Made by a program: the position numbers and the translations under genes
Shown here: positions 43,819 through 52,778 of the stretch, one piece after another
How positions within the stretch are numbered: position 1 is the stretch's first letter
How the letters are laid out: each line of letters opens with the position of its first letter
Source: Sphingopyxis bauzanensis
GTDB lineage: Bacteria > Pseudomonadota > Alphaproteobacteria > Sphingomonadales > Sphingomonadaceae
Direction of reading: 5' to 3'
NCBI RefSeq assembly: GCF_002205675.1
Contig: NZ_NISK01000003.1
Span: forward strand, 124,001 to 188,000
Length of the DNA stretch: 64,000 nt
The notes under the pieces: model-generated
The model's input: only the letters and a program-made list of their open reading frames with translations
Databases searched by the model: none
Told to the model about the DNA's origin: nothing

Positions 43819-45266
43819 GCAAGCTCGCAAGCATCATTTCCTTGGTGTCTCGCGCCCCTGCGAAGGCAGGGGCCCATCTCCGGTCATTGCGGCATTCGGT
43901 AGACGGTGGTGAGAAGGCGAGAGCTCGGGTGATGGGCCCCTGCCTTCGCAGGGGCACAGTGCTAAACGGGTTGGGGAGTGCGCTCGTGGCAGCCTTAGCG
44001 CTTGCCGCGCCTGCGGCCGCACAAGACATCGCGATCACCAACGCCAAGCTCGTCATCGGCGACGGCAGCGCGCCGATCGAGGGCGGTACGGTCGTCGTGC
44101 GCGGCGGCAAGGTTGTTTCCGCGGGCGCCGGTGTGGCCGTGCCCGCCGGGGTCGAGCGCGTCGATGCCGGGGGCCGCTGGGTCACGCCGGGAATCGTCGC
44201 GGCGTTCAGCCGCGTCGGGCTGGTCGAGGTCGATGCCGTCACCGGCACCAACGATCGCAACGCGCCGCGGACGCGGTTCTCGGCGGGGCTCGATATCGCG
44301 CCCGCGCTCAACCCGATGGGGTCACCCGTTGCGGTCAACCGCGCCTCGGGCGTCACCCGCGCCATTGTCGCGCCCGGAGGGAGCAGCAATTTGTTCGCCG
44401 GGCAGGGCGCGGTCGTCGACCTGGCCGATGATATGGACATGGTAACCAAGCCGCGCGCGCTGCAATTTGTCGCGTTCGGCGAGGCTGGGTCGGCGAAGGC
44501 GGGGGGCAGCCGCGCCGCGACCTTCCTGCTGTTCCGCGAACAATTGCTCGCGGCGCGCAGCTATGCGCGCAATCCGGCGACGTTTGCCGAATGGGGCAAT
44601 GACGCGATGATCCAGCGCGCCGACGCCGATGCGCTGGTGCAGGTCATCAACGGCACGACGCCGCTGTTCGTCCGCGTCGATCGCGCCGCCGACATCGTCA
44701 ATGTGCTGAAGCTGCTGCAGGAGTTTCCGGCGCTGAAGCTGGTGCTGGTTGGCGTCACCGAAGGCTGGCTGGTGTCGCGCGAACTGGCGGCGGCGAAGGT
44801 GCCGGTGCTGGTGTCGCCGCTGACCGACCTGCCATCGAGTTTCGAACAACTAGGGGCGACGCAATCGAACGCCGGACGGCTGAAAGCTGCCGGGGTCGAT
44901 GTGTCGGTCGGGGTGTTCGACGACGATGACGCGCACAAGATGGGCTATGCGACGCAATATGCCGGCAATCTGGTCGGGCTGGCGCGCCTGCCCGGTGCGA
45001 GCGGCATGACGTGGGATCAGGCGTTCGCGTCGATCAGCAGTGCTCCGGCGCGGGCGGTCGGTATGGAGGCCAGTATCGGGTCGTTGCGTCCCGGCCGCGT
45101 CGGCGACGTCGTGATGTGGGACAATGACCCGCTCGAACTCGGCAGCCGCCCGACCGCGATCTGGATCGACGGCAAGGCACAGTCGCTGACGACGCGGCAG
45201 GACCGCCTGCGCGATCGTTATGCGACGCCGAGCGAAGGCGCGTTGCCGAAGGCTTATGATCGTTAG
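43815..45266 (+). CDS. amidohydrolase-like protein lacking metal ligands, with an in-frame palindromic insert
   Basis: A 483-residue paralogue of the preceding amidohydrolase, coupled by an ATGA overlap. The fold is recognisable (ITNAKLVIGDGSAPIEGG; GSLRPGRVGDVVMWDNDP), but the HxH position reads VTPGIVAAFSRVG, and the HNH and FHH sites of its partner have no counterpart, so it is probably not a metalloenzyme. Residues 14-47 are encoded by a 102-bp palindromic repeat placed between a short basic start (MSKLASIISLVSR) and the hydrophobic signal-peptide core (ALVAALALAAPAAAQ). A GTG at 43959, after the insert, is a possible alternative start giving a normal signal peptide. Confidence 0.85.
   Translation: MSKLASIISLVSRAPAKAGAHLRSLRHSVDGGEKARARVMGPCLRRGTVLNGLGSALVAALALAAPAAAQDIAITNAKLVIGDGSAPIEGGTVVVRGGKVVSAGAGVAVPAGVERVDAGGRWVTPGIVAAFSRVGLVEVDAVTGTNDRNAPRTRFSAGLDIAPALNPMGSPVAVNRASGVTRAIVAPGGSSNLFAGQGAVVDLADDMDMVTKPRALQFVAFGEAGSAKAGGSRAATFLLFREQLLAARSYARNPATFAEWGNDAMIQRADADALVQVINGTTPLFVRVDRAADIVNVLKLLQEFPALKLVLVGVTEGWLVSRELAAAKVPVLVSPLTDLPSSFEQLGATQSNAGRLKAAGVDVSVGVFDDDDAHKMGYATQYAGNLVGLARLPGASGMTWDQAFASISSAPARAVGMEASIGSLRPGRVGDVVMWDNDPLELGSRPTAIWIDGKAQSLTTRQDRLRDRYATPSEGALPKAYDR
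43854..43955. repeat. 102-bp palindromic element inside a coding sequence
   Basis: Arms 43854-43878 and 43931-43955 are exact 25-bp reverse complements (GCCCCTGCGAAGGCAGGGGC core). The element is 34 codons long and keeps the amidohydrolase frame open. Its core belongs to the GCGAAGGC family seen at 10509-10598, 45290-45365 and 63431-63506, which are intergenic. Confidence 0.93.
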
Positions 45267-45289
45267 GTTGGACGCCAATCTGTTTGCTC

Positions 45290-45365
45290 GTCATCCCGGC
45301 GAAGGCCGGGATCTCACCGTCGTCTGATAACGCAGCGGCGAGATCCCGGCCTTCGCCGGGATGAC
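45290..45365. repeat. perfect 26-bp inverted repeat, GCGAAGGC family, copy 3
   Basis: GTCATCCCGGCGAAGGCCGG begins an arm at 45290-45315 that matches 45340-45365 exactly in inverted orientation, with a 24-bp spacer. It lies between the amidohydrolase and NnrU genes and may also end the operon transcript. Confidence 0.92.
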
Positions 45366-45407
45366 ACAGCATGGTATGGGCGTCCCTTGATATAGGGGGG
45401 CTTTTCC

Positions 45408-46109
45408 ATGCAACCGATGTCGCTTTTGATCACGACCTGCGTGCTGTTTGTCGGCTCGCATCTGGCGCTGTCGCATCCGTTGCGGCCCGGACTCGCCAGT
45501 CGGCTGGGCGAGCGCGGGTTCCAGATCGTCTATTCGATCATCGCGATCGCGACTTTCATCATGCTAGTGCAGGCGTGGCGCGGGATGCCGCCTGAACCGC
45601 CAATATGGGCGGTCGGCGACATATTGTGGATCCTTGCGTCGATCATCGTGCTGTTCGCGAGCGTGCTGTTCATGGGGTCGCTGATCGGCAATCCCGCGCT
45701 GGCGGCGCCCGGCGCCGCGGCGGCAGCGCAAGGCGCGCCGCGCGGGGTGTTTGCGATCACGCGCCATCCGATGATGTGGGGCTTTGCGCTGTGGGCGGTC
45801 GCGCATGTCATGGTCGTGCCGACGCCCGCGCAGATCATCCTGTCGGGGACGATTGTCTTTCTGGCGTTGTTCGGCTCGGCGGGGCAAGACAGTAAAAAGG
45901 CGCGGTTGATGGGCGATGCGTGGCGGCATTGGGCGGCGCGGACGAGCTTTTTTCCCTTCGCGCGGCAGATCGGCGGCGCGACCCCGTGGGGCGACACGAT
46001 CCCGCGTCCGCACGCGCTGTTCGGCGGCATTGTACTGTGGCTGGTCGCGACATGGGGGCATGGCGCGCTGGGCTATATGGTCGCGGGCATCTGGCGCTGG
46101 GTCGGGTGA
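45408..46109 (+). CDS. NnrU family membrane protein
   Basis: A 233-residue integral membrane protein of the NnrU family, with six or seven helices. Family features include LFVGSHLALSHPLRPGLASRLGE at the N-terminus and FAITRHPMMWGFALWAVAHV (~120). NnrU was named from denitrifiers, and plant/bacterial relatives include 15-cis-zeta-carotene isomerase (Z-ISO), but no nitrogen-oxide or carotenoid genes are adjacent, so function is open. The stop overlaps the GTG start of the DUF1003 gene (GTGA). Confidence 0.88.
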   Translation: MQPMSLLITTCVLFVGSHLALSHPLRPGLASRLGERGFQIVYSIIAIATFIMLVQAWRGMPPEPPIWAVGDILWILASIIVLFASVLFMGSLIGNPALAAPGAAAAAQGAPRGVFAITRHPMMWGFALWAVAHVMVVPTPAQIILSGTIVFLALFGSAGQDSKKARLMGDAWRHWAARTSFFPFARQIGGATPWGDTIPRPHALFGGIVLWLVATWGHGALGYMVAGIWRWVG

Positions 46110-46666
46110 ACGGGGTGAGCCCCGACACGGCACTGGCCGATCTCTCGCTCAAGCTGCTGGGCAAGGACATCGCCGATGCCGATGCCGAAGAACGACGCGT
46201 GTTGCGGTCGATCGTCGAACGCAGCCTGATCAGCCGCGACGCAATGGATGTCGCCGACGAACAGGCGACCTTTGGCGAACGGCTGTCCGACCGGGTGGCG
46301 CGGGTCGGCGGCTCATGGGGCTTCATCATCGTCTTTTCGCTGGTGCTGTTCGGCTGGATGATACTCAACAGCGAAATCCTTGGCCGCTGGCACGACGCCT
46401 TCGACCCCTTTCCCTATATTTTCCTGAACCTGATGCTCTCGACCATCGCGGCGATTCAGGCGCCGGTGATCATGATGAGCCAGAACCGACAGGCGGCGAA
46501 GGACCGACTGGCGGCCAGCCTTGATTATCAGATCAACCTGCGCGCCGAACTGGAGATCATGCGGCTGCATGAGAAGGTCGACGCGTTGCAGGTGCAGCGA
46601 CTGGAAGAGCGGATTGAAGCGTTGACGGCGGCGGTCGAGGGGTTGGGGCCGCGAGCGGCCAGCTAA
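46106..46666 (+). CDS. DUF1003 domain membrane protein
   Basis: A 186-residue protein with two central membrane helices (IIVFSLVLFGWMILN ~75 and a second ~105-125) and the DUF1003 signature DPFPYIFLNLMLSTIAAIQAP followed by IMMSQNRQAAKDRLAA. The C-terminal ~50 residues are a coiled coil. Function unknown. I use the GTG at 46106, which overlaps the nnrU-like stop; a GTG three codons later is also possible. A palindromic repeat begins at its stop codon. Confidence 0.88.
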   Translation: MNGVSPDTALADLSLKLLGKDIADADAEERRVLRSIVERSLISRDAMDVADEQATFGERLSDRVARVGGSWGFIIVFSLVLFGWMILNSEILGRWHDAFDPFPYIFLNLMLSTIAAIQAPVIMMSQNRQAAKDRLAASLDYQINLRAELEIMRLHEKVDALQVQRLEERIEALTAAVEGLGPRAAS

Positions 46667-46804
46667 TCCTCCTTGTCGCGAAGCGATGGGGAGGGGGACC
46701 GTCCGCGAAGCGGATGGTGGAGGGGCTTTGCGACGGTGGCGCCAACGCTTCTCCGTCAGCGCCGCGCGCTGCCACCTCCCCATGGCTTCGCCACAGGGCG
46801 GATC
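46666..46804. repeat. palindromic repeat, CCTCCCC/GGGGAGG family, copy 2
   Basis: About 139 bp filling the gap between the DUF1003 and aldo/keto reductase genes, with internal hairpins (GGGGACCGTCCGCGAAGCGG) and the shared GCCACCTCCCC block on the right. Related to 5242-5376. Confidence 0.75.
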
Positions 46805-46810
46805 CGAGAG

Positions 46811-47806
46811 CTACAGCCGCACCATCCGCATCCCCATCTCGCCATAGCGTGGCCCACTCGTACCGCCCTTCGGCGCCGCTGAGTCGATCGCGGCGAGGTC
46901 GTCGGCGGTCAGCGTCACGTCCGCAGCGCCAACGCTATCCTCCATTGTGATGCGGCGCTTGGTGCCGGGGATCGGGACGATGTCGTCGCCCTGCGCGAGC
47001 AGCCACGCCAGCGCGACCTGCGCTTTCGACACCCCGTGCTTGTCCGCGACCGCGCCGATCGCGTCGACGATCGCGAGGTTGGCGGGCAGGTTTTCGTCCG
47101 AATAGCGCGGATCGTTCCGCCGCCAGTCATTTTCAGGAAGCTCGTTGCGGCTGCGCACCGCGCCCGCGAGGAAGCCGCGGCCGAGCGGCGAATAGGGAAC
47201 GAAGCCTATGCCGTTCTCGCGGCAAACGCCCAGAATTTCGTCCTCGATGTCTCGCTCCCAGATCGAATATTCGCTTTGCAGCGCGGTGATCGGTGCGGCC
47301 TTGGCGGCTCGGCGCAGCGTTTCGGGGCCGGCCTCCGACAGCGCGATGTGGCGCACCTTGCCTTCGTTCACCAGCTCCATCATCCCGCCGACGACTTCCT
47401 CGATCGGGATCGAAGGATCGACGCGGTGTTGATAGAACAGGTCGATGGTGTCGATACCGAGCCGCTGGAGCGAGCCTTCGCAGCTGCGCCGCGCGTTTTC
47501 GGGCGAGCCGTCGACGCCGACAATCTGATTGCCGTCGAATTTGAAGCCGAACTTGGTTGCGACGACCAAGCCGTCGCGCTTGCCCTTGATCGCCTGACCG
47601 AGCAATTCCTCGTTGCTGAACGGGCCATAGATTTGCGCGGTGTCGAAAAAGGTGACGCCCATGTCGATCGCGCCGTGGATCGTCGCGGTCGATTCGTCGA
47701 GATCGGCCGCTTCGCCATAGAGGATATTGCCGCCCTTGATCATCGGCATGCAGCCGATGCCGATCGCGGACACTTCGAGGCCGTGGCCGAGCTTGCGATA
47801 TTTCAT
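46811..47806 (-). CDS. aldo/keto reductase
   Basis: A 331-residue NADPH-dependent aldo/keto reductase, cytoplasmic. The catalytic tetrad is visible: Asp and Tyr in FFDTAQIYGPF (~52-57), Lys in VVATKFGF (~83) and His in LFYQHRVDP (~122). The cofactor-phosphate region is near IPGTKRRITMEDSVGA. The substrate is unknown; it resembles the YakC/AKR13 group. Its ATG overlaps the stop of the dicarboxylate symporter gene (ATGA), so the two are cotranscribed. Confidence 0.93.
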   Translation of the reverse strand: MKYRKLGHGLEVSAIGIGCMPMIKGGNILYGEAADLDESTATIHGAIDMGVTFFDTAQIYGPFSNEELLGQAIKGKRDGLVVATKFGFKFDGNQIVGVDGSPENARRSCEGSLQRLGIDTIDLFYQHRVDPSIPIEEVVGGMMELVNEGKVRHIALSEAGPETLRRAAKAAPITALQSEYSIWERDIEDEILGVCRENGIGFVPYSPLGRGFLAGAVRSRNELPENDWRRNDPRYSDENLPANLAIVDAIGAVADKHGVSKAQVALAWLLAQGDDIVPIPGTKRRITMEDSVGAADVTLTADDLAAIDSAAPKGGTSGPRYGEMGMRMVRL

Positions 47807-49053
47807 GGCGTCACTCCTGAAGGTTCGGGTTCTTCGACCCCGTCGGCGGCAAATTTGGTTGCCGCGACGTCGCCGACGACATTGCCGAGGGTGCGGAAAA
47901 TATCGGGGAAGGTTTCGACCGCGACGAGCAGCCCGAGCGGCGCGACGGGGACGCCCATTGACACCGCGATCGGCGCGATCGAGGTCACGAAGCTGATCGA
48001 TCCGGGTAAGCTGACCGAGCTGAGCGCCGCGGCCATCGCGACCGCGAGCCCGACCGCCATCTCCCACGGGGTCAGCTCGACCCCGAATAACCACGCGACA
48101 TAGATGACGACCGCCAGGTTCATCGCCGGGCTGGTGAAACGGAACAGCGCGACCGCGAGCGGCAGCACGACGTCGGCCTTTTTGGGATCGACGCCGAGTT
48201 CCTCGGACGATTTGAGCATCGCGGGCAGGCTGGCGAGCGAGCTTTGGGTGCTGATCGCAACCGCCATTGTCGGCACCATCGCGCGCACGAAGCGCGGCAC
48301 CGAAATGCCGACGACGAGCCATGCGAGCAGCAGGCCGAGGATCAGGCAGCTGACGCCGATCCCCATCAGGATCAGCGCATAATGGATCAGGCCGCCGAAC
48401 GCCGCGAATCCCGCCTTGACCGCGAGCGCATAGCCGAGCGCAAAAACCCCGATCGGGGCGAGCGCGAGCACCCAGCTGATGACGATCAGCATCGCGTCGC
48501 CGAGCGCCTTGAAGAACCCCGACAACGTGGTGCGCTGGGGTGAAGGGAGGCGGGTGATCGCAAAGGCAAATATGGTGGTGAAGACGATGAGCGGTAGAAT
48601 GTCCGTTTCGGCCGCCGTTGCGATGGGATTGGTTGGTATCAGTTTGAGAATGAAGTCGGCAAAGGTCGGGGATGGCACTGCCTCGGCGGTGCCACCGAGA
48701 CCACTGCGCAAAGCTGTCGCCGCGCTGCTCGACAACGGAAACAGGCGCAGCAACAAAGGCGTCATCAACAGCGACATCAGCCCGGAGAGGAAAATCGCGG
48801 CCAAGAAGGTCATGACGGCGCGTGCGGCCAGCTTGCCCGCGCGCGCTGCGTCGGCGGTCGCGGTGATGCCTGTGATCAGCAGCGCGACGACAAGCGGGAC
48901 GATCGTCATTTTCAGCGCGTTGAGCCACAGCAGCCCGATGGGTTCCACATACAATAGCGACGCAGTGCCGGTACCCGGCGCGGCCAATTCGACGCCAATT
49001 CCCAGTAACATCCCGGCAACCAGCGCCGAGAGGACAATCCATGCCGATTTCAA
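47803..49053 (-). CDS. dicarboxylate/amino acid:cation symporter
   Basis: A 416-residue DAACS (GltP/DctA-type) transporter that takes up dicarboxylates or acidic amino acids with Na+ or H+. Eight membrane helices plus two re-entrant loops are expected; the serine-rich loop AISTQSSLASLPAML (~265) and the helix FTSPAMNLAVVIYVAW (~305) are the binding-site signatures. The TTG at 49053 (LKSAWIVLSALVAGML) lies behind GGGAGAA; a TTG at 49092 is possible but extends into a region with no ribosome site. Cotranscribed with the aldo/keto reductase. Confidence 0.92.
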   Translation of the reverse strand: MKSAWIVLSALVAGMLLGIGVELAAPGTGTASLLYVEPIGLLWLNALKMTIVPLVVALLITGITATADAARAGKLAARAVMTFLAAIFLSGLMSLLMTPLLLRLFPLSSSAATALRSGLGGTAEAVPSPTFADFILKLIPTNPIATAAETDILPLIVFTTIFAFAITRLPSPQRTTLSGFFKALGDAMLIVISWVLALAPIGVFALGYALAVKAGFAAFGGLIHYALILMGIGVSCLILGLLLAWLVVGISVPRFVRAMVPTMAVAISTQSSLASLPAMLKSSEELGVDPKKADVVLPLAVALFRFTSPAMNLAVVIYVAWLFGVELTPWEMAVGLAVAMAAALSSVSLPGSISFVTSIAPIAVSMGVPVAPLGLLVAVETFPDIFRTLGNVVGDVAATKFAADGVEEPEPSGVTP

Positions 49054-49228
49054 GCGATATTCTCCCGGCGATATTCCTGGCCAGCTTGCCAAGCAAAAGA
49101 GGGTGACTTAGAGCACCTCCCGAAACAAGTGGGAACCGGTTTTTAGGCCGGATGATGCTCCGCGGGGGCCATCCCGCAGCAAGCCCGGGTCGGCGTTCGT
49201 CGACCTGCGGTTCAGGTACAGAGGGTAC

Positions 49229-50566
49229 ATGCGCAAGTTTTTCGGAACCGACGGGATTCGCGGGCTGACCAATCAGATCCCGATGACGGTCGAGGTCGCG
49301 ATGCGCGTCGGCATGGCGGCGGGCGCGCATTTCCTGCGCGGCGATCACAAGCACCGGGTGGTGATCGGCAAGGACACGCGGCTGTCGGGCTATATGCTGG
49401 AAAACGCGCTGGTCGCTGGCTTTACCAGCGTCGGCATGGACGTGGTGCAGGTCGGGCCGATGCCGACCCCGGCGATTGCGATGCTGACCCGGTCGATGCG
49501 CGCCGATCTCGGCGTGATGCTGTCGGCGAGCCACAACCCCTATTATGACAATGGCATCAAGCTGTTCGGCCCCGACGGATATAAATTGTCCGACGAAGAT
49601 GAGGCGCAGATCGAATTGTTGCTGGCGCAGCAGCCGACGCTGGCCGACCCCGCGCATATCGGGCGCGCCAAGCGGATCGAGGATGCGCGCGGGCGCTATA
49701 TTCATGCGGTGAAACAGAGCCTGCCCGAATCGGTGCGGCTCGACGGGCTGCGCATCGTGCTCGATTGCGCCAATGGTGCGGCGTACAACAGCGCGCCGAC
49801 GGTGTTCTGGGAATTGGGCGCCGATGTGGTCGCGATCGGCATCACGCCCAATGGCACCAACATCAACGATAAATGCGGCTCGACCGCACCCGCGCTGCTC
49901 CAAGAAAACGTGGTCGCCAGCGGCGCTGACATTGGCATCGCGCTCGACGGCGATGCCGACCGGCTGATCGTCGTCGATGAAAAGGGCAAGATCGTCGACG
50001 GCGACCAGATCATGGGGCTGATCGGCGCGAGCTGGGCGCGGCAGGGGCGGCTGAAAGGCGGCGGGGTCGTCGCGACGGTGATGTCGAACCTGGGGCTCGA
50101 ACGCTTTCTGGAAGGCGAGGGGCTGCGGCTTGAGCGGACCAAGGTCGGCGACCGCTATGTGCTCGAACGCATGAAAGAGGGCGGCTTCAACGTCGGCGGC
50201 GAACAGTCGGGGCATATGATCCTGTCGGATTATGCGACGACCGGCGACGGCACCTTGGCGGGCTTACAGGTGTTGGCCGAGCTGGTCGCCGCGGACAAAC
50301 CCGCGAGCGAATTGCTGCACCAGTTCGATCCGGTGCCGCAGTTGCTGAAGAACGTCCGCTTCGCGGGCGGTGCACCGCTCGACGATGCGCAGGTTCAGGC
50401 GGCGATCGCCGAGGGCGAAGCGGCGTTGGCTGGGCGCGGGCGGCTGGTGATCCGTCCGTCGGGCACCGAACCGCTGATCCGTGTGATGGCCGAAGGCGAC
50501 GACGCCGGACAGGTCGAGCGCGTCGTCGACATGATTTGCGACGCGGTGCGCGTGGCAACGGCATAA
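49229..50566 (+). CDS. glmM: phosphoglucosamine mutase
   Basis: Converts glucosamine-6-phosphate to glucosamine-1-phosphate for peptidoglycan and LPS; 445 residues, cytoplasmic. The phosphoserine loop reads [16 protein letters not shown] (Ser ~102), the metal loop is [11 protein letters not shown] (~242), the sugar loop GGEQSGHMI (~325) and the phosphate-binding loop [12 protein letters not shown] (~409). The N-terminus [12 protein letters not shown] is characteristic. It is preceded by a 135-base region with no other gene and probably has its own promoter. Confidence 0.98.
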   Translation: MRKFFGTDGIRGLTNQIPMTVEVAMRVGMAAGAHFLRGDHKHRVVIGKDTRLSGYMLENALVAGFTSVGMDVVQVGPMPTPAIAMLTRSMRADLGVMLSASHNPYYDNGIKLFGPDGYKLSDEDEAQIELLLAQQPTLADPAHIGRAKRIEDARGRYIHAVKQSLPESVRLDGLRIVLDCANGAAYNSAPTVFWELGADVVAIGITPNGTNINDKCGSTAPALLQENVVASGADIGIALDGDADRLIVVDEKGKIVDGDQIMGLIGASWARQGRLKGGGVVATVMSNLGLERFLEGEGLRLERTKVGDRYVLERMKEGGFNVGGEQSGHMILSDYATTGDGTLAGLQVLAELVAADKPASELLHQFDPVPQLLKNVRFAGGAPLDDAQVQAAIAEGEAALAGRGRLVIRPSGTEPLIRVMAEGDDAGQVERVVDMICDAVRVATA

Positions 50567-50600
50567 CCCATTAATTCATCAGAACTGAAAGAGACCGACT

Positions 50601-50825
50601 ATGCTTGAAATGCGACCCGATTGCGAAAAATGCGGCCGCGATCTGCCCGCGAATGTCCATGGCGCCTTCATCTGTTCGATGGAGTGCACCTTTTGCGCGA
50701 ATTGCGCCGACCGGATGGACGAGCGCTGCCCGAACTGCGGCGGCGATCTGCTCGACCGGCCGCTGCGCGAAGGGGCGATCCTGGCGAAATATCCCGGCTC
50801 GACGGTGCGGAAATACAAGGTTTGA
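50601..50825 (+). CDS. DUF1272 zinc-ribbon protein
   Basis: A 74-residue protein with eight cysteines arranged as metal-binding pairs (CEKCG, CSMEC, CANC, CPNCGG), matching DUF1272. It probably binds zinc; function unknown. It lies 34 bases after glmM on the same strand and may be cotranscribed. A short palindromic repeat follows. Confidence 0.9.
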   Translation: MLEMRPDCEKCGRDLPANVHGAFICSMECTFCANCADRMDERCPNCGGDLLDRPLREGAILAKYPGSTVRKYKV

Positions 50826-50840
50826 CGCCTCGCCCGCTTC

Positions 50841-50912
50841 GTCACCCCGGATTTGATCCGGGGTCCATAACGCCTGCGCGGCGAGGGATGCCGGATCAAG
50901 TCCGGCATGACG
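50841..50912. repeat. double-hairpin palindromic repeat
   Basis: Two adjacent stems, CCCCGGAT-ttg-ATCCGGGG and TGCCGGA-N5-TCCGGCA, within outer GTCA/TGAC ends. It belongs to the CCGGATTTGATCCGG type common in sphingomonad intergenic regions. It ends 20 bases before the thiD start, leaving little room for a promoter downstream of it. Confidence 0.75.
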
Positions 50913-50931
50913 AAAATGTGGCGATTATATT

Positions 50932-52074
50932 GTGACCGCACGTGTGTTGATCATCGCCGGGTCGGATAGCGGCGGCGGCGCGGGGATTCAGGCCGATATC
51001 AAGACGGTGACGATGCTCGGCGGTCATGCAATGACTGCGATCACCGCGATCACGGCGCAAAACACGCGGGGGGTGCAGGGCGTCCACCCGGTACCGACCG
51101 ACATGGTGCTGGCGCAGATCGATAGTGTGGCATCCGACATCGGTGTCGATGCGATCAAGATCGGGATGATCGGCAGTGCCGAGACTGCGGCGGCGGCGGC
51201 CGAACGGCTGTCGCGGCCCGATCTGGCGCAGGCGGCGGTGGTGTTCGACCCGGTGATGGTCGCGAACAGCGGGTCAGTGCTGGCCGATAGTGCGACGATC
51301 GATGCGTTCCGCGCCTTGCTCGACCGCGCGATGGTCGCGACGCCGAACCTGCCTGAACTGGACACGCTGGGCGGCGAAGATGCGGTGCTGGCGCACGGAT
51401 GTTCGCTGCTGATCAAGGGCGGTCATGCCGAAGGCGAGACGGTGATCGACCGCTTGCTCGAAACCGGCGAGGGCGAAGTCGCACGCTGGGAAGCGCCGCG
51501 CATCGACACCCCGCACAGCCATGGCACCGGCTGCACGCTGGCGAGCGCAATCGCGACCGGACTGGCGCAAGGCATGCCGCTGGAACCAGCGATTGCGCGG
51601 GCGCGAGATTTTGTCCGGTTGGCGCTTATGGGCGCGCCGGGGTTGGGGGCGGGACATGGCCCGATGGGGCAGCAGTTTGTGCGCAACGACGGGTTGTTCA
51701 CCGGTCCGGCGCTCAACCAATTTACCTTGCCCGCCACCGATTATGCGGCGTCGGTGGCCTTTTATAAGCAGATGGGTTTGACGTTGATCGTCGATAGCCC
51801 GGACAATGGCTATGCGCGGTTTGAAGCTGCGAATGGCGTGACGCTGTCGATCCATGTTGGTGACGGTGTGGCGGGCGGTGCGGCGACCTATCTGGAAAGC
51901 GGCGCGCTCGATGCGTGGGTTGCCTATCTCGCGCGGCGCGGGGTGCGGTTCGAGCAGATGCCGACCGACGGGTCCTGGGGCTGGCGCGAGGCGCGGCTCA
52001 GCGATCCGGCGGGGAACCGGCTGTGTCTGTATCAGGCGGGGGAATATCGCAGGTATCCGCCGTGGCGGGTGTAG
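50932..52074 (+). CDS. thiD: hydroxymethylpyrimidine (phosphate) kinase fused to a VOC domain
   Basis: Residues ~1-262 are ThiD, which phosphorylates HMP and HMP-P for thiamine synthesis: [19 protein letters not shown] at the start, [11 protein letters not shown], and the ATP/anion-hole motif [13 protein letters not shown] (~200). Residues ~265-380 are a glyoxalase/VOC domain ([34 protein letters not shown]). Normal ThiD ends near the junction. The start is GTG at 50932 or the later GTG at 50944; no ribosome site is evident, and TTATAT at 50925 could be a -10 element of a nearly leaderless transcript. No TPP riboswitch was seen. Confidence 0.9.
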   Translation: MTARVLIIAGSDSGGGAGIQADIKTVTMLGGHAMTAITAITAQNTRGVQGVHPVPTDMVLAQIDSVASDIGVDAIKIGMIGSAETAAAAAERLSRPDLAQAAVVFDPVMVANSGSVLADSATIDAFRALLDRAMVATPNLPELDTLGGEDAVLAHGCSLLIKGGHAEGETVIDRLLETGEGEVARWEAPRIDTPHSHGTGCTLASAIATGLAQGMPLEPAIARARDFVRLALMGAPGLGAGHGPMGQQFVRNDGLFTGPALNQFTLPATDYAASVAFYKQMGLTLIVDSPDNGYARFEAANGVTLSIHVGDGVAGGAATYLESGALDAWVAYLARRGVRFEQMPTDGSWGWREARLSDPAGNRLCLYQAGEYRRYPPWRV

Positions 52075-52097
52075 CATTGGCCGACACCATTTTGTCC

Positions 52098-52174
52098 CGT
52101 TCGTGTCGAGCGAAGTCGAGACACGCGAAGGCCAGCACAAGCTCAACGTGTCTCGACTTCGCTCGACACGAACG
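52098..52174. repeat. palindromic repeat GTTCGTGTCGAGCGAAGTCG family, copy 4
   Basis: Inverted 27-bp arms (52098-52124 and 52148-52174) around a 23-bp spacer, between thiD and rnhB. Confidence 0.92.
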
Positions 52175-52207
52175 GAAACTGGGGTTCGGCATTCTAGGCG
52201 GCGCTCG

Positions 52208-52762
52208 ATGATCGTCGGCGTTGACGAAGCCGGGCGCGGGCCGCTCGCCGGTCCCGTTGTCGCCGCGGCGGTGATCCTGTGTCCCGACGGTATCCCGGGC
52301 CTCGACGATAGCAAGAAACTCTCGGCCAAGCGCCGCGCGGAGTTGGAAAACCAGATCAAAACGCACTGTCGCTGGGCGATCGGCGAGGCGAGTGTCGAAG
52401 AGATCGACCGCATCAATATCCTGCAAGCGACCCTGCTCGCAATGACCCGCGCGGTCGAGGCTTTGGGGGTCGAGCCCGCCGAGGTGCTCGTCGATGGCAA
52501 CAGGCTCCCCAAGTGGCGCTACACCGCGCGCGCGATCATTGGCGGCGACGCGCTGCACCCCTGCATTTCGGCGGCGAGCATCATCGCCAAGGAGCATCGC
52601 GACCGTTTCATGATCAGCATGGCACAGGATTTCCCGGGCTTTGGCTGGGAACGCAATATGGGCTATGGTACCGCCCAGCATCTCGCGGCGCTGCGCCAAT
52701 ATGGCCCGACGCCGCTTCACCGGACCAGCTTTGCCCCGGTCGCACAAATGCAGCTGGTCTGA
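52208..52762 (+). CDS. rnhB: ribonuclease HII
   Basis: Removes RNA from RNA-DNA hybrids and misincorporated ribonucleotides; 184 residues. The first catalytic pair is at the very N-terminus ([20 protein letters not shown]), with later acids in LVDGNRLP and the family block [17 protein letters not shown]. The ATG at 52208 gives a complete catalytic core; the frame is open upstream only through a palindromic repeat without a better start. A GGGAGAG follows its stop and serves the next SDR gene. Confidence 0.96.
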   Translation: MIVGVDEAGRGPLAGPVVAAAVILCPDGIPGLDDSKKLSAKRRAELENQIKTHCRWAIGEASVEEIDRINILQATLLAMTRAVEALGVEPAEVLVDGNRLPKWRYTARAIIGGDALHPCISAASIIAKEHRDRFMISMAQDFPGFGWERNMGYGTAQHLAALRQYGPTPLHRTSFAPVAQMQLV

Positions 52763-52778
52763 AAAGCGGGAGAGCGCG

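Noticed and set aside
46811-50215. A 1134-codon minus-strand frame continuing upstream of the aldo/keto reductase
   Set aside because: Only the part from 47806 down is the aldo/keto reductase. The rest is out of frame with the symporter and antisense to glmM.
50912-50932. TPP riboswitch upstream of thiD
   Set aside because: Only 20 bases separate a palindromic repeat from the start codon, and no THI-box sequence is visible.
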